Of a DNA stretch of 28,460 nucleotides, positions 8,518 to 16,652 are shown in pieces; positions within the stretch are counted from its first letter, which is position 1; each line of letters begins with the position of its first letter. The notes beneath the pieces were generated by a model that worked only from the letters and a program-made list of their open reading frames with translations, did no database searches and had not been told where the DNA came from. The translations under genes were made by a program, and so were the position numbers. Source of the DNA: a virus; the IMG/VR virus record IMGVR_UViG_3300021440_000096, positions 1 to 28,460 of that record; one strand, given 5' to 3'.

Positions 8518-8873
8518 CCGATGCTCAACTCCAACTCTTTGCCGTTGCTTCCCTTGCCGGGAAGACGCTTACAGGTGAACCTATCACCGTGCAAGTCCAC
8601 GTCTTGCCGCTGCGACGGTTGCCGGAACTGCTCGAAGAAGGCGGCAGTGCAATCAATCGCACAAAACTCTACACCGGACTTACCGAAGCGGACGTTGAAT
8701 TACTCGACGGAGAAACGCTGAATGCCGTGTTGGAGGCCGGCGACAAAGCAAATTTTACCCGATTGCAGGCGATCCTAGACAGCGTGGCGCGGCTCAACAA
8801 ACTGTTTCCCGAGCCCGCACCCGTGACGCCTGGCAAGGGTGGTTCGACCTCTGCGCCGAAGTCGCAACCCTGA
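8514..8873 (+). CDS. Tail assembly chaperone, G-like product
   Basis: A 119-aa protein located directly before the tape measure gene, where siphophages encode the tail assembly chaperone. The fold looks mostly helical after an N-terminal beta segment (ITVQVHVLPLRRLPELLEE), as in G-type chaperones. It ends in a low-complexity Pro/Gly/Ser tail at 8811-8873. A second long reading frame, offset by -1, overlaps this tail and continues to 8995. This matches the lambda G/GT arrangement, in which ribosomal frameshifting makes a longer chaperone that binds the tape measure protein. The ATG at 8514 overlaps the previous stop (ATGA); an upstream in-frame ATG at 8481 lies within the previous gene. Confidence 0.7.
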   Translation: MTDAQLQLFAVASLAGKTLTGEPITVQVHVLPLRRLPELLEEGGSAINRTKLYTGLTEADVELLDGETLNAVLEAGDKANFTRLQAILDSVARLNKLFPEPAPVTPGKGGSTSAPKSQP

Positions 8874-8995
8874 CCGGGTTAACATTCCGCGAACTTTTGG
8901 AGGAAACTCCATCTCAGGTTTTGGCGCGTCACAAAGTTTTGATGAAGCGTGAGGAACTTGAGAACACCCGACACGGCTTAAAAAATGGCAGCTAA
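8822..8995 (+). CDS. T-like -1 frame extension of the tail assembly chaperone
   Basis: A reading frame offset by -1 from the chaperone gene is open from 8699 to the TAA at 8993-8995. From 8822 on it encodes a coherent helical segment (RDAWQGWFDLCAEVATLTG, then FRELLEETPSQVLARHKV) with high third-position GC. No ATG precedes this segment; the first is at 8942. It overlaps the tape measure start by 11 bases, as lambda T abuts H. It is best read as the T part of a G-T fusion made by -1 frameshifting. Codon bias places the switch at about 8810-8850. The only textbook heptamer, A-AAT-TTT (8750-8756), lies upstream of that; G-GGT-GGT at 8837-8843 is a weaker option. Confidence 0.6.
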   Translation, partial: RDAWQGWFDLCAEVATLTGLTFRELLEETPSQVLARHKVLMKREELENTRHGLKNGS

Positions 8996-10184
8996 CTTAA
9001 CGGTAAGTCTTACGACTCAAGGCGCTACGGAAGCGGCTGGCAGGCTGCAAAGCGTCGCTAATGCTGCGAGCAATGTGGCTGATGCTCAATCACGCATTGC
9101 CGTAACGGGCCGCCAGCTTCAAGCTGCTAGAATCAATCTTGGACGTCAATTCGCTGACGTTGCTGTTACTGGAGCAACGGGCATGAGTCCCGGGTTAATT
9201 GCAATCCAACAAGGCCCGCAGATTATTGATGCGTTAGCACAGATGGGACTTGGCGTAGGAACATTTATCACTCTCGGCAGCGTTATCGCTGGTTTATCCA
9301 TAGACGTAATTTATATCATTAAAGCTTTCAAGGAAATGCGTGAGGCACAGGAGGATGCGCGCAAATCCATGGAGGCAGTTATTGATCTTGATCGGAAAAG
9401 TGGCATTTGGAATCTTAATAGGATTGAAAAGTTTGGCTCAAGTGACATTTATGAAGGTTCTGGTGACAGGTCAAGATTGCAGCGTTACTTAAACCGTCTT
9501 ATTGATGAGAGAATGACGATGACACCAGGTAGCCAAATGTATAAGATAAATACCGAGATGCAAGATAGGGTTAATCGTGTAATTCTTGAAATTGCTGATG
9601 GTATAAGCCGTAAGTTATTTCTAAAAACATTTGCAGAAAAGCAACTTACACCAGAGACAAAGAAATTTATTGATCAAAAAAACCGAGAAGCTAACCTTGA
9701 AAAATATATCAGCGCAGGAGGTAGCTTGAGCATGGCTATCGCCCAGCGTGATTCTTTAATCAAAGAAGGAACAACTCCGGGAAAGAGTGTTAATGAAATT
9801 GCTTATCGGGCCAATTCGCTGAGGGTAGCTGATTCAATGGCCAATCTCATTGAAGACTTGAAAAATCGAGAGCAGAAGGCCGCGAACTCGCAACAAAATC
9901 GAAACGCTTTTCTGCGAGAGGTTGGAAACATTTGGAAAATTAAAGAAGTTAAAGAAGATTTCGGGGCAGCTAAAAACGCCTTCATGCGCGAGATGCGTAA
10001 CATCTGGGAAATGCCAAAGCGTATCCTGAAAATCCCGGAAATCCGCTCCGACCGCACCATGTATGGCGGCGTCATCGGTGGAAGCGCGATGGTCCAAGAA
10101 TCCAAAGCCACAAGCCGCAACACCTCTGACACCGTGAAGGAACTGCGGACCCTGAATGCCCGCCTGTCCTTGGGCTACCAATGA
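8985..10184 (+). CDS. Tail tape measure protein (short)
   Basis: A 399-aa protein with the conserved N-terminal segment of tail-length tape measure proteins (RQFADVAVTGATGMSPG followed by IQQGPQIIDAL, residues about 46-80). A hydrophobic stretch of membrane-spanning type follows at about 84-112 (GTFITLGSVIAGLSIDVIYI). The rest is charged and helical. A duplicated motif lies near the C-terminus: NAFLREVGNIWKI and, 31 residues later, NAFMREMRNIWEM. The protein sets tail length and is ejected with DNA; its small size predicts a short tail. Bases about 9290-9960 are clearly more AT-rich than the flanks, suggesting a mosaic exchange. The next gene overlaps by four bases. Confidence 0.8.
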   Translation: MAANLTVSLTTQGATEAAGRLQSVANAASNVADAQSRIAVTGRQLQAARINLGRQFADVAVTGATGMSPGLIAIQQGPQIIDALAQMGLGVGTFITLGSVIAGLSIDVIYIIKAFKEMREAQEDARKSMEAVIDLDRKSGIWNLNRIEKFGSSDIYEGSGDRSRLQRYLNRLIDERMTMTPGSQMYKINTEMQDRVNRVILEIADGISRKLFLKTFAEKQLTPETKKFIDQKNREANLEKYISAGGSLSMAIAQRDSLIKEGTTPGKSVNEIAYRANSLRVADSMANLIEDLKNREQKAANSQQNRNAFLREVGNIWKIKEVKEDFGAAKNAFMREMRNIWEMPKRILKIPEIRSDRTMYGGVIGGSAMVQESKATSRNTSDTVKELRTLNARLSLGYQ

Positions 10185-11299
10185 AGACGCCGCCTTACTA
10201 TCCGGGACGCCCGGCGGTTGCCTTTGACGAGGAGAACCGCAACCGCCTCATCGCGAACAACGTCGTCCGGTCTGGCAACGGGACACGGGTCGATTGCAGC
10301 CCAGGCGGTCGCGCTATCCATGTTATTCCTCCAAGGCGTGCTTATCCGTGGAGGCCAGCGGCTCAAACGCTCCATTGGCAACCCGACACCGAAGACGCCG
10401 GGCCGACCTACCAAGGCACGCCCATCAACGTCCCGTTTCTGACCTCAGAACCGACCTGGGTTGACGACCCGATGGCGACGCCCGAGGAGAACGCAGCCAA
10501 CCAAGCGGCGGCCCATGCGGCGTGGTTGGCTGGCGCGGCCTTGCTTGATACGGCAAACGCTGACGGCGACGCCATTGTTGAGGTTCCCGGGGACCAAGTT
10601 GGGATCATTAAGTTTCTGACTCCGGGCCGGTTTCTGATTCACTACTCGGTTGTTTGCGGTTTTGACCCGACTTATGACGGGGTAAAGTGCGTTCCTGATG
10701 CAGTCACTAAACTATTGCTAAAGGCCGGAGACACGAATCTTACAGCAACGGCGCTTTATACTACTCATCACGTCAAGCCAGTGTTGAAGGATGTGCATTA
10801 CGGGACGACTACGGCAACGACCGAGGGGACCGTTACGGTTACATTACCAACGCAAATTGAAGCGACGGTTTATCCAGCAAGTCCCGCTGGTGCTGTTGAT
10901 TCAGTGAACTTCGCAGAAACTAGCATAACGACGCATGATTATCAGGATGCCGAAATTGATGCCGTCCAAGTCCTCACTCCGTTTGATGAAGAACCAACTG
11001 CAACGTTCAGCGGGACAGTTGCCATTGCTGAATCAAAGTTTACCCCTTGGACACCGTGGGGCTACTCACGCCAGACCATCACGGGAACTTGGCAGATCGT
11101 TGTCGTTCGCGACCCGGCAGACCGCACTCAGTTGAAAATCAAAAACGGTTCGTCCCTCCTTGACCCTACCGTTGAGTTTCTCGTCAACCGTCATTCTGTG
11201 GAGGACGCAAACCCGGAAACCTTCGACTGGCTGGACGCTGCTGACCTTAACCTCATGCTTCACTCTGGGACCGCAACCTTTCACCTCTTCGCCCCCTAA
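10181..11299 (+). CDS. Unknown tail-region protein
   Basis: A 372-aa protein that I do not recognise. The N-terminal 70 residues are Pro- and Arg-rich. An Ala-rich helix follows at about 104-125, and the C-terminal two-thirds are beta-rich with many Thr and Val residues (for example TTTATTEGTVTVTLPTQIEA). Placed just after the tape measure gene, it may be a distal tail or baseplate component or part of the tail tip. That is positional inference. It overlaps the tape measure stop (ATGA), and its TAA shares a base with the next ATG (TAATG at 11297-11301), so the run is translationally coupled. Confidence 0.6.
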   Translation: MKTPPYYPGRPAVAFDEENRNRLIANNVVRSGNGTRVDCSPGGRAIHVIPPRRAYPWRPAAQTLHWQPDTEDAGPTYQGTPINVPFLTSEPTWVDDPMATPEENAANQAAAHAAWLAGAALLDTANADGDAIVEVPGDQVGIIKFLTPGRFLIHYSVVCGFDPTYDGVKCVPDAVTKLLLKAGDTNLTATALYTTHHVKPVLKDVHYGTTTATTEGTVTVTLPTQIEATVYPASPAGAVDSVNFAETSITTHDYQDAEIDAVQVLTPFDEEPTATFSGTVAIAESKFTPWTPWGYSRQTITGTWQIVVVRDPADRTQLKIKNGSSLLDPTVEFLVNRHSVEDANPETFDWLDAADLNLMLHSGTATFHLFAP

Positions 11300-12144
11300 T
11301 GGCTCTTCTTACTCCTTTCACTGTTCCCAATACTTGGAACGCGCAACAGGTTGCGCCTATTCTTGCGGACACCATCGCCCAAGGCATCACGAAGACGATG
11401 GTTTGGAAAGCCCCATGGCCGGACTGTGAAACCAATCGCATGTTTCCCGGCCAAGAGGTTGTGGACTATGCCGATTTGGTGGCCGCCAAGGTCACGGTTG
11501 AGCCGCTTTCAGAAGATGACACGGAAGCGGATGGGAACGCCACCGTAACGGTTGAATTTGCGCCCGCTGAGTGGGGTTTCGGCACCAGTGACGCAGCAGA
11601 TCCGAATCCGCAACCGCTTTTGCGTTACGACCGCATCGACAAAAGTATTCTTTCCCACCCTGACTATCGCGTTGGCGGCGGCGGTGACTTCGAGTTGGAT
11701 TATGAGGATTTGGCCATGCTCGACATCTGGGCATCGGAACCCGACTACGCTCTCAAGTCGGCATGGCAGTTTACCGACCCGGTGACACGCGAGGAAGTAA
11801 CGCTTTCTGAGAATGCCCAAGAAGTGGCAAAGCTATTGATCGAGAAGGTTGACACCTACTTTTCTCCGGCCCCGGTCATCTCCCATGTTCACCTGACAAA
11901 GCAACGGCCTGCCTGCACGGCTATTGGCTTTATTTACACGGCAGCGGAGTTAACAAGCGTTTTCGACATTCCAACTAATTCTATTCCTCAATACTATAAT
12001 AGGTCGGGAACGCCAACGGATTACCAATGGCTTTGCGTTGGCGAAGATAGGCAACAGCTTCAACGTGGAGGCAACTGGAAGCGGAACCTAGAGTTTCAAG
12101 GTGCCGAATACTACCCCGTTGGGCTTTACCCACGGACCATTTGA
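11299..12144 (+). CDS. Unknown tail-region protein
   Basis: A 281-aa acidic protein without a motif that I can assign. It has several Trp-containing segments (TKTMVWKAPWPDCE, EFAPAEWGFG, LKSAWQFTDP) and a C-terminal region with ISHVHLTKQRPACTAIGF. It lies between another unknown tail-region protein and the probable tail tube gene. It is likely a virion or tail-tip component, by position only. The start is coupled to the upstream stop through TAATG. A 27-base AT-rich gap separates it from the tube gene. Confidence 0.55.
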   Translation: MALLTPFTVPNTWNAQQVAPILADTIAQGITKTMVWKAPWPDCETNRMFPGQEVVDYADLVAAKVTVEPLSEDDTEADGNATVTVEFAPAEWGFGTSDAADPNPQPLLRYDRIDKSILSHPDYRVGGGGDFELDYEDLAMLDIWASEPDYALKSAWQFTDPVTREEVTLSENAQEVAKLLIEKVDTYFSPAPVISHVHLTKQRPACTAIGFIYTAAELTSVFDIPTNSIPQYYNRSGTPTDYQWLCVGEDRQQLQRGGNWKRNLEFQGAEYYPVGLYPRTI

Positions 12145-12171
12145 CCAAGTAAACAAAACTCCTAAATTAGA

Positions 12172-12699
12172 ATGAATATCCTAGACATCGTTCTCGGCAC
12201 CAAGCTTTACATCGCACCCGAGGCTAGCGGAACCGCTGACCGCACGAACAAGCCCGCCTATGACTCAGCCTCATGGCTTGAGTTTGGTGGCGTCACCTCC
12301 GCATCTATCGACGTCACAGGCACCGGCGAAGACCCCGTTTTCAAGCCCGTGGATGGTGTTCTCCAACTCTACAACGTCCACGACACCAAGCGGACCTTGA
12401 CCATCGACGTTGAGCTTACCGACGTCAGCTCCAAGTATCTCAGTCAGGTCTTCGGCGCATCCATCACGGTCAATACTGCCTTCATCCCGCTTTCCGGCCG
12501 CGTCAACCGCCGCATGTGGATGAAGATGGAGCAGATGGACGACTCCAACAATTCCGTCATTCTCCTTGAGCTTTTCACCTCGGCCAAAGTCACGGAAGCC
12601 ATGCAGGCCGGTGAAGGTGTCATTCGCCCGAAAATGCGTTTCACGGTCATCTACTCGACCTTGAACGTGGGCAACGTCCCCACCGCCTCCGGTCTCTAA
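12172..12699 (+). CDS. Probable major tail tube protein
   Basis: A 175-aa protein whose opening (MNILDIVLGTKLYIAPE), beta-rich make-up and length fit siphovirus tail tube subunits. A central region with YNVHDTKRTLTIDVELTDVS would form the beta-sandwich, and a helix-containing loop with DVSSKYLSQVFG resembles the family. Such proteins polymerise into the tube around the tape measure. The gene lies downstream of the tape measure, although in lambda-like phages it is upstream. The tube call is therefore based on sequence style and the lack of a better candidate; a different beta-sandwich tail protein is possible. Confidence 0.55.
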   Translation: MNILDIVLGTKLYIAPEASGTADRTNKPAYDSASWLEFGGVTSASIDVTGTGEDPVFKPVDGVLQLYNVHDTKRTLTIDVELTDVSSKYLSQVFGASITVNTAFIPLSGRVNRRMWMKMEQMDDSNNSVILLELFTSAKVTEAMQAGEGVIRPKMRFTVIYSTLNVGNVPTASGL

Positions 12700-12708
12700 T
12701 CTACGCAC

Positions 12709-13122
12709 ATGGCTACCGCTCCTACACGCTTAACGCCGGGGAGCGCATCCCCGGGCACCGCCCCCACCCGCAAAACCGGAACAAGCGCCTCGGCTGGTTC
12801 GGCTCCGACCCGAAAAACAGCGACAAGCGCATCCGCTGGAAGCTCTCCTTCAAGGCTTTCGGCGGTTTCATCCGTGGTGGTGCCTGGGGCCGGAATTGAG
12901 TTTGAGGGCGCGTCAAACACGCTCGTCATCGGAGCCGGAGCGGCGCACTACGGAATCCGCGTTGGCCACTTCGTTTCCGGCGTGAACATCCAAGCCGGAA
13001 CCATCGTGACCGCGATTGCTGACGATGAGGTTACGATTGACCCCGCGACCGAGGACACCTCGGACGCAACCGACATCACGTTCTCTAACATTCCCCCCGC
13101 CCCGACCCGGCGCTCCACATGA
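12709..13122 (+). CDS. Repeat-containing tail-associated protein
   Basis: A 137-aa protein in two parts. Residues 12-53 are three tandem copies of a 14-residue Ser/Ala/Thr/Pro-rich unit (typified by SASAGSAPTRKTAT), preceded by a partial copy. Residues about 58-125 form a small beta domain (GIRVGHFVSGVNIQAGTIV, then ITAIADDE and V-T-I-D). Domains of the same pattern, V-x-G-x-x-V-x-G-x-x-I-x-x-G-T, are common decorations in phage tail and head proteins. A related segment appears in the downstream fibre gene. Probably a virion decoration or tail-tip protein. It overlaps the fibre gene by four bases. Confidence 0.6.
   Translation: MATAPTRLTPGSASPGTAPTRKTGTSASAGSAPTRKTATSASAGSSPSRLSAVSSVVVPGAGIEFEGASNTLVIGAGAAHYGIRVGHFVSGVNIQAGTIVTAIADDEVTIDPATEDTSDATDITFSNIPPAPTRRST
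12742..12867 (+). repeat. Three tandem 42-bp units
   Basis: Three imperfect in-frame copies of a 42-bp unit encode 14-residue Ser/Ala/Thr/Pro/Arg repeats. A partial copy lies just before them at about 12715-12741. The second unit is closest to consensus; the third diverges in its last five residues. Confidence 0.75.
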
Positions 13123-15509
13123 GCAACCTTTCCCTCACTGTCCCGGTTTACGTTGACCTTGACCCGTCTTGGCCGGTCCTAGTCAAGTCGTCTGACACTC
13201 GTTTGCCGGCTGGTTCGCTTGTCGTCGTCTCAGGCGATAAGCGGCTCTACTCAATCCGCCTCCACCAGACGCCAGACGGGTCAACGTGGCAGCGTGTAGG
13301 CCTTCCCTCGGGTTGGACGATGGTTCTGTCGGGCAAGCGTGCCCCGGGCGGAGAAACGGCCTATTTCACCAACTCGACGTGGACGTCTGTTGGCAGCGGA
13401 ACAACCCTGGCTTACACCGCTACTCTGGACTTTGGTGTTGACGATGCCATTTGGGGCGATCCGGCGGTTCCGACACTTGATTTCTCGATGGACCTCGAGA
13501 TCAGGGATGCGACCAATGCGGTCCGTGGAACCTGGCAGTTTCCGCTTGTCTTGCACCGCGAAAACTATGGCAGCGGCGACACTCCGGCCGACCCCGACTA
13601 TCCGTTTCTCGACCGTCCGGCGGCGGACAACATTTACCTCAGCTTGGACGCGGCTCAGACGTGGTCGGGAGAGCAGCAAGAGCAGGGGCAAGACAACCTC
13701 GGTGCGGGAACGACCGGGAAAGCGGTTTTCGGTGCCGAGACGGAGGAGGACGCCCGCGCCGCAATGGGGGCCGAGCAGGATGAGGACAACACGCCCAGCA
13801 CGAACGTCAGGCGGACCTCAGCCGGGTGGGCAAAGGCCACCGCTGGCGTCTTCGGGCAAGATGGCGACAATGCGTTTACCGTGAAGGGTTTGGACGACTC
13901 AGCCGTTCAAAAGTCCATCACGGGAAGTGCTTCGCAAACGACCTTTTCAACGGGGCAACTCGACCAGACCGGCCTCGTAGACGGCATGAACGTTTACGGC
14001 TCCGCGTTCGTGGACGGCACTACCATCGTTTCGACGGCTGGCGGAGTGACTACGCTTTCGACTGGCAAACTGACGAGTGGGACGGATCAAGTGTTTTTCA
14101 GCAGCGGAACCGACCCTCGCCCGAAGCTTATCCTGACCCGCGAAGGTGCCGAGATTTTCACCATCGACTACCAGGGGAACATCAGCACCGGAAGCACCGG
14201 CAACTTCGGCGCTCTCGTGGTCGGTGGAACTATCTCCTGGGGAACGCAAAACTTCGCTTTGAGCGAGGTGGAACTCGGCACCGGCATCTGGGCGGCGAAC
14301 CTCAACGGAAGCCTAAACATTGCCGGAAACTTCACGCTTGGTGGCGACATTCAGGCCGTTGGGGCTGAGATTCGTGGCGGGTCTTTTGTCGTCGGAGAGA
14401 CCGACCTATTCAAGGCCGACGGCTCCGGTGCGGTCACGGGTCTTTCGTTCACGAACAATTCCAGCACGGCGGCGCTTGGCAGCGCGGGCAATTTCTACGC
14501 TGTCCACGGCAAGTTCAACGGCACCGGAGGCGTTGCTGGACATTGGCTTGTGAAACACGGCACGGCTGAGGCTGGCACGGCAGGTTACACCACCGGCTAC
14601 GCCGCCACAGGTGGCACATTCACGCTTCGAAACGGCACGTCCTCGACGTCCATCCTCACGCTGGATTACAGCGCCTTCACGGCGGCTAGGACTATCAGTT
14701 TCCCGGACGCCGCCGGAACAGTCGTGCTGACTCCTGGGAGCACGTCCATCACCACCCTCGGCACCATCACGACGGGGACTTGGAGTGCGACAGCCATCGC
14801 AGTTGCCAAGGGCGGAACGGGTGGCACCACGGCGCGGGAGGCCCAGCGCAACCTCAGCCTCGGGCGGGAAACGGTCATCGCGCTGGACGCCAACCAATGG
14901 ACCACGGCTACCATCTCCGGCACCGTGGCCAGCAACGGCACCGTTTCGGGCATCCGCTACATCGACGTGAGCGGGTCAACGGCTGGCTTCGGGCGGGCCG
15001 TTTACGGGCCTTCCAGCTACAGCAACCTATGGTCCGCCACAGCCGCGCAGATCGACTTCTCGCAATCGTGGAGGCTGTCATTCCGCACGCGCAACACCTT
15101 GGGCAGCAACACCTCGGCGCGTCACACCATCCTTATCGGTTGCTCCTCGACGCCGACGGCTCACACGCTGGCCAACGCCGGTTTTGCGGTGAACTTCAAG
15201 GGCAATGGCAGCACGGTCGATGTGTTCGTTTCGGCCCACAATGGGACCAGCCAAACGAACTCAACGGTGTCCGCCGCGCCGCTGACCGCCGGGACCACGA
15301 ATTACTATGACTGGGAGCTTGAATGGATTCCTGCCACCGGGCTCTACCTCTACCAAAACGGAACGCTGGTTTGCTCGCTCACCACGGGCCTGCCTTCGGG
15401 AACGGGAAGCGCTGGCAACTACGCGCTTGCCATGATCGCGGAAAACGTTTCTGGGTCAGCAACGGCCACCAACTTTTACCTGATGGGTGGCAAAGTGAAC
15501 CGCTTCTAA
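13119..15509 (+). CDS. Tail fibre / tail tip protein, likely receptor-binding
   Basis: A 796-aa modular protein. Residues 1-150 form a beta-rich N-terminal domain that would attach to the tail. Residues about 165-230 hold the linker (DRPAADNIYLSLDAAQTWSG). Gly/Thr/Ser-rich beta repeats follow. Near residue 550-575 sits the common fibre motif TTGTWSATAIAVAKGGTGG. The C-terminal ~215 residues look like a jelly-roll or lectin-like head domain (SQSWRLSFRTRN, YYDWELEWIP, GLYLYQNGTLVC), a likely receptor-binding module. A segment near 285-330 (VDGMNVYGSAFVDGTTIVS) resembles the beta domain of the preceding protein. The length and Gly/Thr content are typical of trimeric fibres. Its start overlaps the previous stop (ATGA). 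Confidence 0.8.
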   Translation: MSNLSLTVPVYVDLDPSWPVLVKSSDTRLPAGSLVVVSGDKRLYSIRLHQTPDGSTWQRVGLPSGWTMVLSGKRAPGGETAYFTNSTWTSVGSGTTLAYTATLDFGVDDAIWGDPAVPTLDFSMDLEIRDATNAVRGTWQFPLVLHRENYGSGDTPADPDYPFLDRPAADNIYLSLDAAQTWSGEQQEQGQDNLGAGTTGKAVFGAETEEDARAAMGAEQDEDNTPSTNVRRTSAGWAKATAGVFGQDGDNAFTVKGLDDSAVQKSITGSASQTTFSTGQLDQTGLVDGMNVYGSAFVDGTTIVSTAGGVTTLSTGKLTSGTDQVFFSSGTDPRPKLILTREGAEIFTIDYQGNISTGSTGNFGALVVGGTISWGTQNFALSEVELGTGIWAANLNGSLNIAGNFTLGGDIQAVGAEIRGGSFVVGETDLFKADGSGAVTGLSFTNNSSTAALGSAGNFYAVHGKFNGTGGVAGHWLVKHGTAEAGTAGYTTGYAATGGTFTLRNGTSSTSILTLDYSAFTAARTISFPDAAGTVVLTPGSTSITTLGTITTGTWSATAIAVAKGGTGGTTAREAQRNLSLGRETVIALDANQWTTATISGTVASNGTVSGIRYIDVSGSTAGFGRAVYGPSSYSNLWSATAAQIDFSQSWRLSFRTRNTLGSNTSARHTILIGCSSTPTAHTLANAGFAVNFKGNGSTVDVFVSAHNGTSQTNSTVSAAPLTAGTTNYYDWELEWIPATGLYLYQNGTLVCSLTTGLPSGTGSAGNYALAMIAENVSGSATATNFYLMGGKVNRF

Positions 15510-15510
15510 T

Positions 15511-15801
15511 ATGCCCAGACTCCCCCACAAAACGCCGCTTGACCACCGCCAAAGAGAGCTCACCTCGGCGGCGCTTTCGCTGGCCTTCGCGACCATGGAC
15601 AAGGCCACGACGATGGGCATCCTAGAGAGCCACATCAAACGCCTCCAGCGGGCCGCCAAGGTGCATTGCCGCGAGGTTGCTGTTCATAAGGCTGGCAAAG
15701 TAAAGAAAGTAGATTGGTTTTACGCTGCCGAACTCCGCACGTGGATACAGGTGCCCGACTCGGCCATCAGAAGCATCCAAGGAAGTATGGGAAGCTATTG
15801 A
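15511..15801 (+). CDS. Small unknown protein after the tail fibre
   Basis: A 96-aa basic protein, helical for the first 60 residues, ending in a segment with several aromatic residues (KKVDWFYAAELRTWIQVP). I do not recognise it. It starts one base after the tail fibre stop, so it may be co-translated with it and act as a fibre-assembly or virion accessory factor; that is positional inference. There is no signal peptide, and a 22-base gap leads to the next gene. Confidence 0.5.
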   Translation: MPRLPHKTPLDHRQRELTSAALSLAFATMDKATTMGILESHIKRLQRAAKVHCREVAVHKAGKVKKVDWFYAAELRTWIQVPDSAIRSIQGSMGSY

Positions 15802-15823
15802 ATCTATCCAAAGTCCCCCGAAA

Positions 15824-16051
15824 ATGATCACCATCGGATTTATCGTCCCCATCGACTTCGACACCGTTCCCATCCGCGAACTGGTCGAAGCCAACGGGCT
15901 CCAATTCGCCGCAACCGAGTATTTCGAGACCGAGGGCCAATGGCTCACGCTGCGCTTCGCGTTTCCGCCGACACCGGAGCAAAAAGCCGCCCTGCTGGCC
16001 GACTTGCGGGCTTGGCTCATCGCGAACCTTGTCACGGAGGACGCGCAATGA
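15824..16051 (+). CDS. Small unknown protein
   Basis: A 75-aa acidic alpha/beta protein (MITIGFIVPIDFDTVPIRE at the start, PTPEQKAALLADLRAW helix near the end). No family is recognised. It overlaps the repeat-containing ORF downstream by four bases (ATGA), so both are probably made from one transcript. Confidence 0.55.
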   Translation: MITIGFIVPIDFDTVPIRELVEANGLQFAATEYFETEGQWLTLRFAFPPTPEQKAALLADLRAWLIANLVTEDAQ

Positions 16052-16236
16052 GTCAGGTTATTGAGCAGGAAATAGTTGGTATCGATGGCTATATCTTGGG
16101 CATTCGCTACATTGAGCAGGAAATAGTTGGTATCGATGGCTATATCTTGGACATTCGCTACATCGAATCCCATGATTATGACTTCGGCGAAAGCAACAGC
16201 ATACCATTCAATAATATTGGAACCGATACGCAATGA
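16048..16236 (+). CDS. Small repeat-containing protein
   Basis: A 62-aa protein built largely from two copies of a 17-residue unit (IEQEIVGIDGYILGIRY and the same with D for G), followed by an acidic tail. The unit is encoded by a tandem 51-bp duplication with one base difference. I choose the ATG at 16048 because it overlaps the previous stop (ATGA); the frame is open further upstream, but that part shadows the previous gene. The next gene also overlaps by four bases. Function unknown. Confidence 0.6.
   Translation: MSQVIEQEIVGIDGYILGIRYIEQEIVGIDGYILDIRYIESHDYDFGESNSIPFNNIGTDTQ
16061..16162 (+). repeat. Tandem 51-bp direct duplication
   Basis: Two adjacent 51-bp copies (16061-16111 and 16112-16162) differ at a single base near their 3' ends (GGGCAT versus GGACAT). 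The unit length is a multiple of three, so the reading frame is kept and a 17-residue unit is doubled. Confidence 0.95.
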
Positions 16237-16652
16237 CCAACGAAGAAATCATTCAGGGAACGCCACCCCCGGAGAGCATCCCCGACAATGTATCGATTCT
16301 AATTGAAGCATTAAAGGAAGTAGAGAATGCTCCTATGGCTCCATTTGATTCATTTGAAGCCTGTCGTATTAGGTTGATGAAACTAGCCAAGGATGCATTA
16401 GCAAAAGCGAGCAAGGAATCTTTTGTTTCAGTTGCGAATTGTGCAGGTTACTACCAGCCGACCTACAAGCAGGTCGACGCCTCGACCATCGCTGACGCGC
16501 TGGAAGCTCTCGAAATCGGCCTAGCTCACACCAAGGACGCACTTGCCGACTTCCCCAATCACTTTGCGACGAGACTCGAAGTTCTCATGAAGGAAGGCAT
16601 CGAAGCTGATATTCGCAAAATCGAGGCCGCCATCGCCTCGCTGAAATCATGA
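16233..16652 (+). CDS. Unknown helical protein
   Basis: A 139-aa protein, mostly helical, with many Ala, Glu and Leu residues (LIEALKEVENAP near residue 23; ADALEALEIGLAHTKDAL near 86) and no motif that I can assign. It is linked to both neighbours by four-base overlaps. The first half (to about 16440) is AT-richer than the second, which may mark a recombination joint. Function unknown. Confidence 0.55.
   Translation: MTNEEIIQGTPPPESIPDNVSILIEALKEVENAPMAPFDSFEACRIRLMKLAKDALAKASKESFVSVANCAGYYQPTYKQVDASTIADALEALEIGLAHTKDALADFPNHFATRLEVLMKEGIEADIRKIEAAIASLKS

Noticed and set aside
13339-14368. Long alternative frames over the tail fibre gene
   Set aside because: Arg-rich shadows of a GC-rich gene in another frame.
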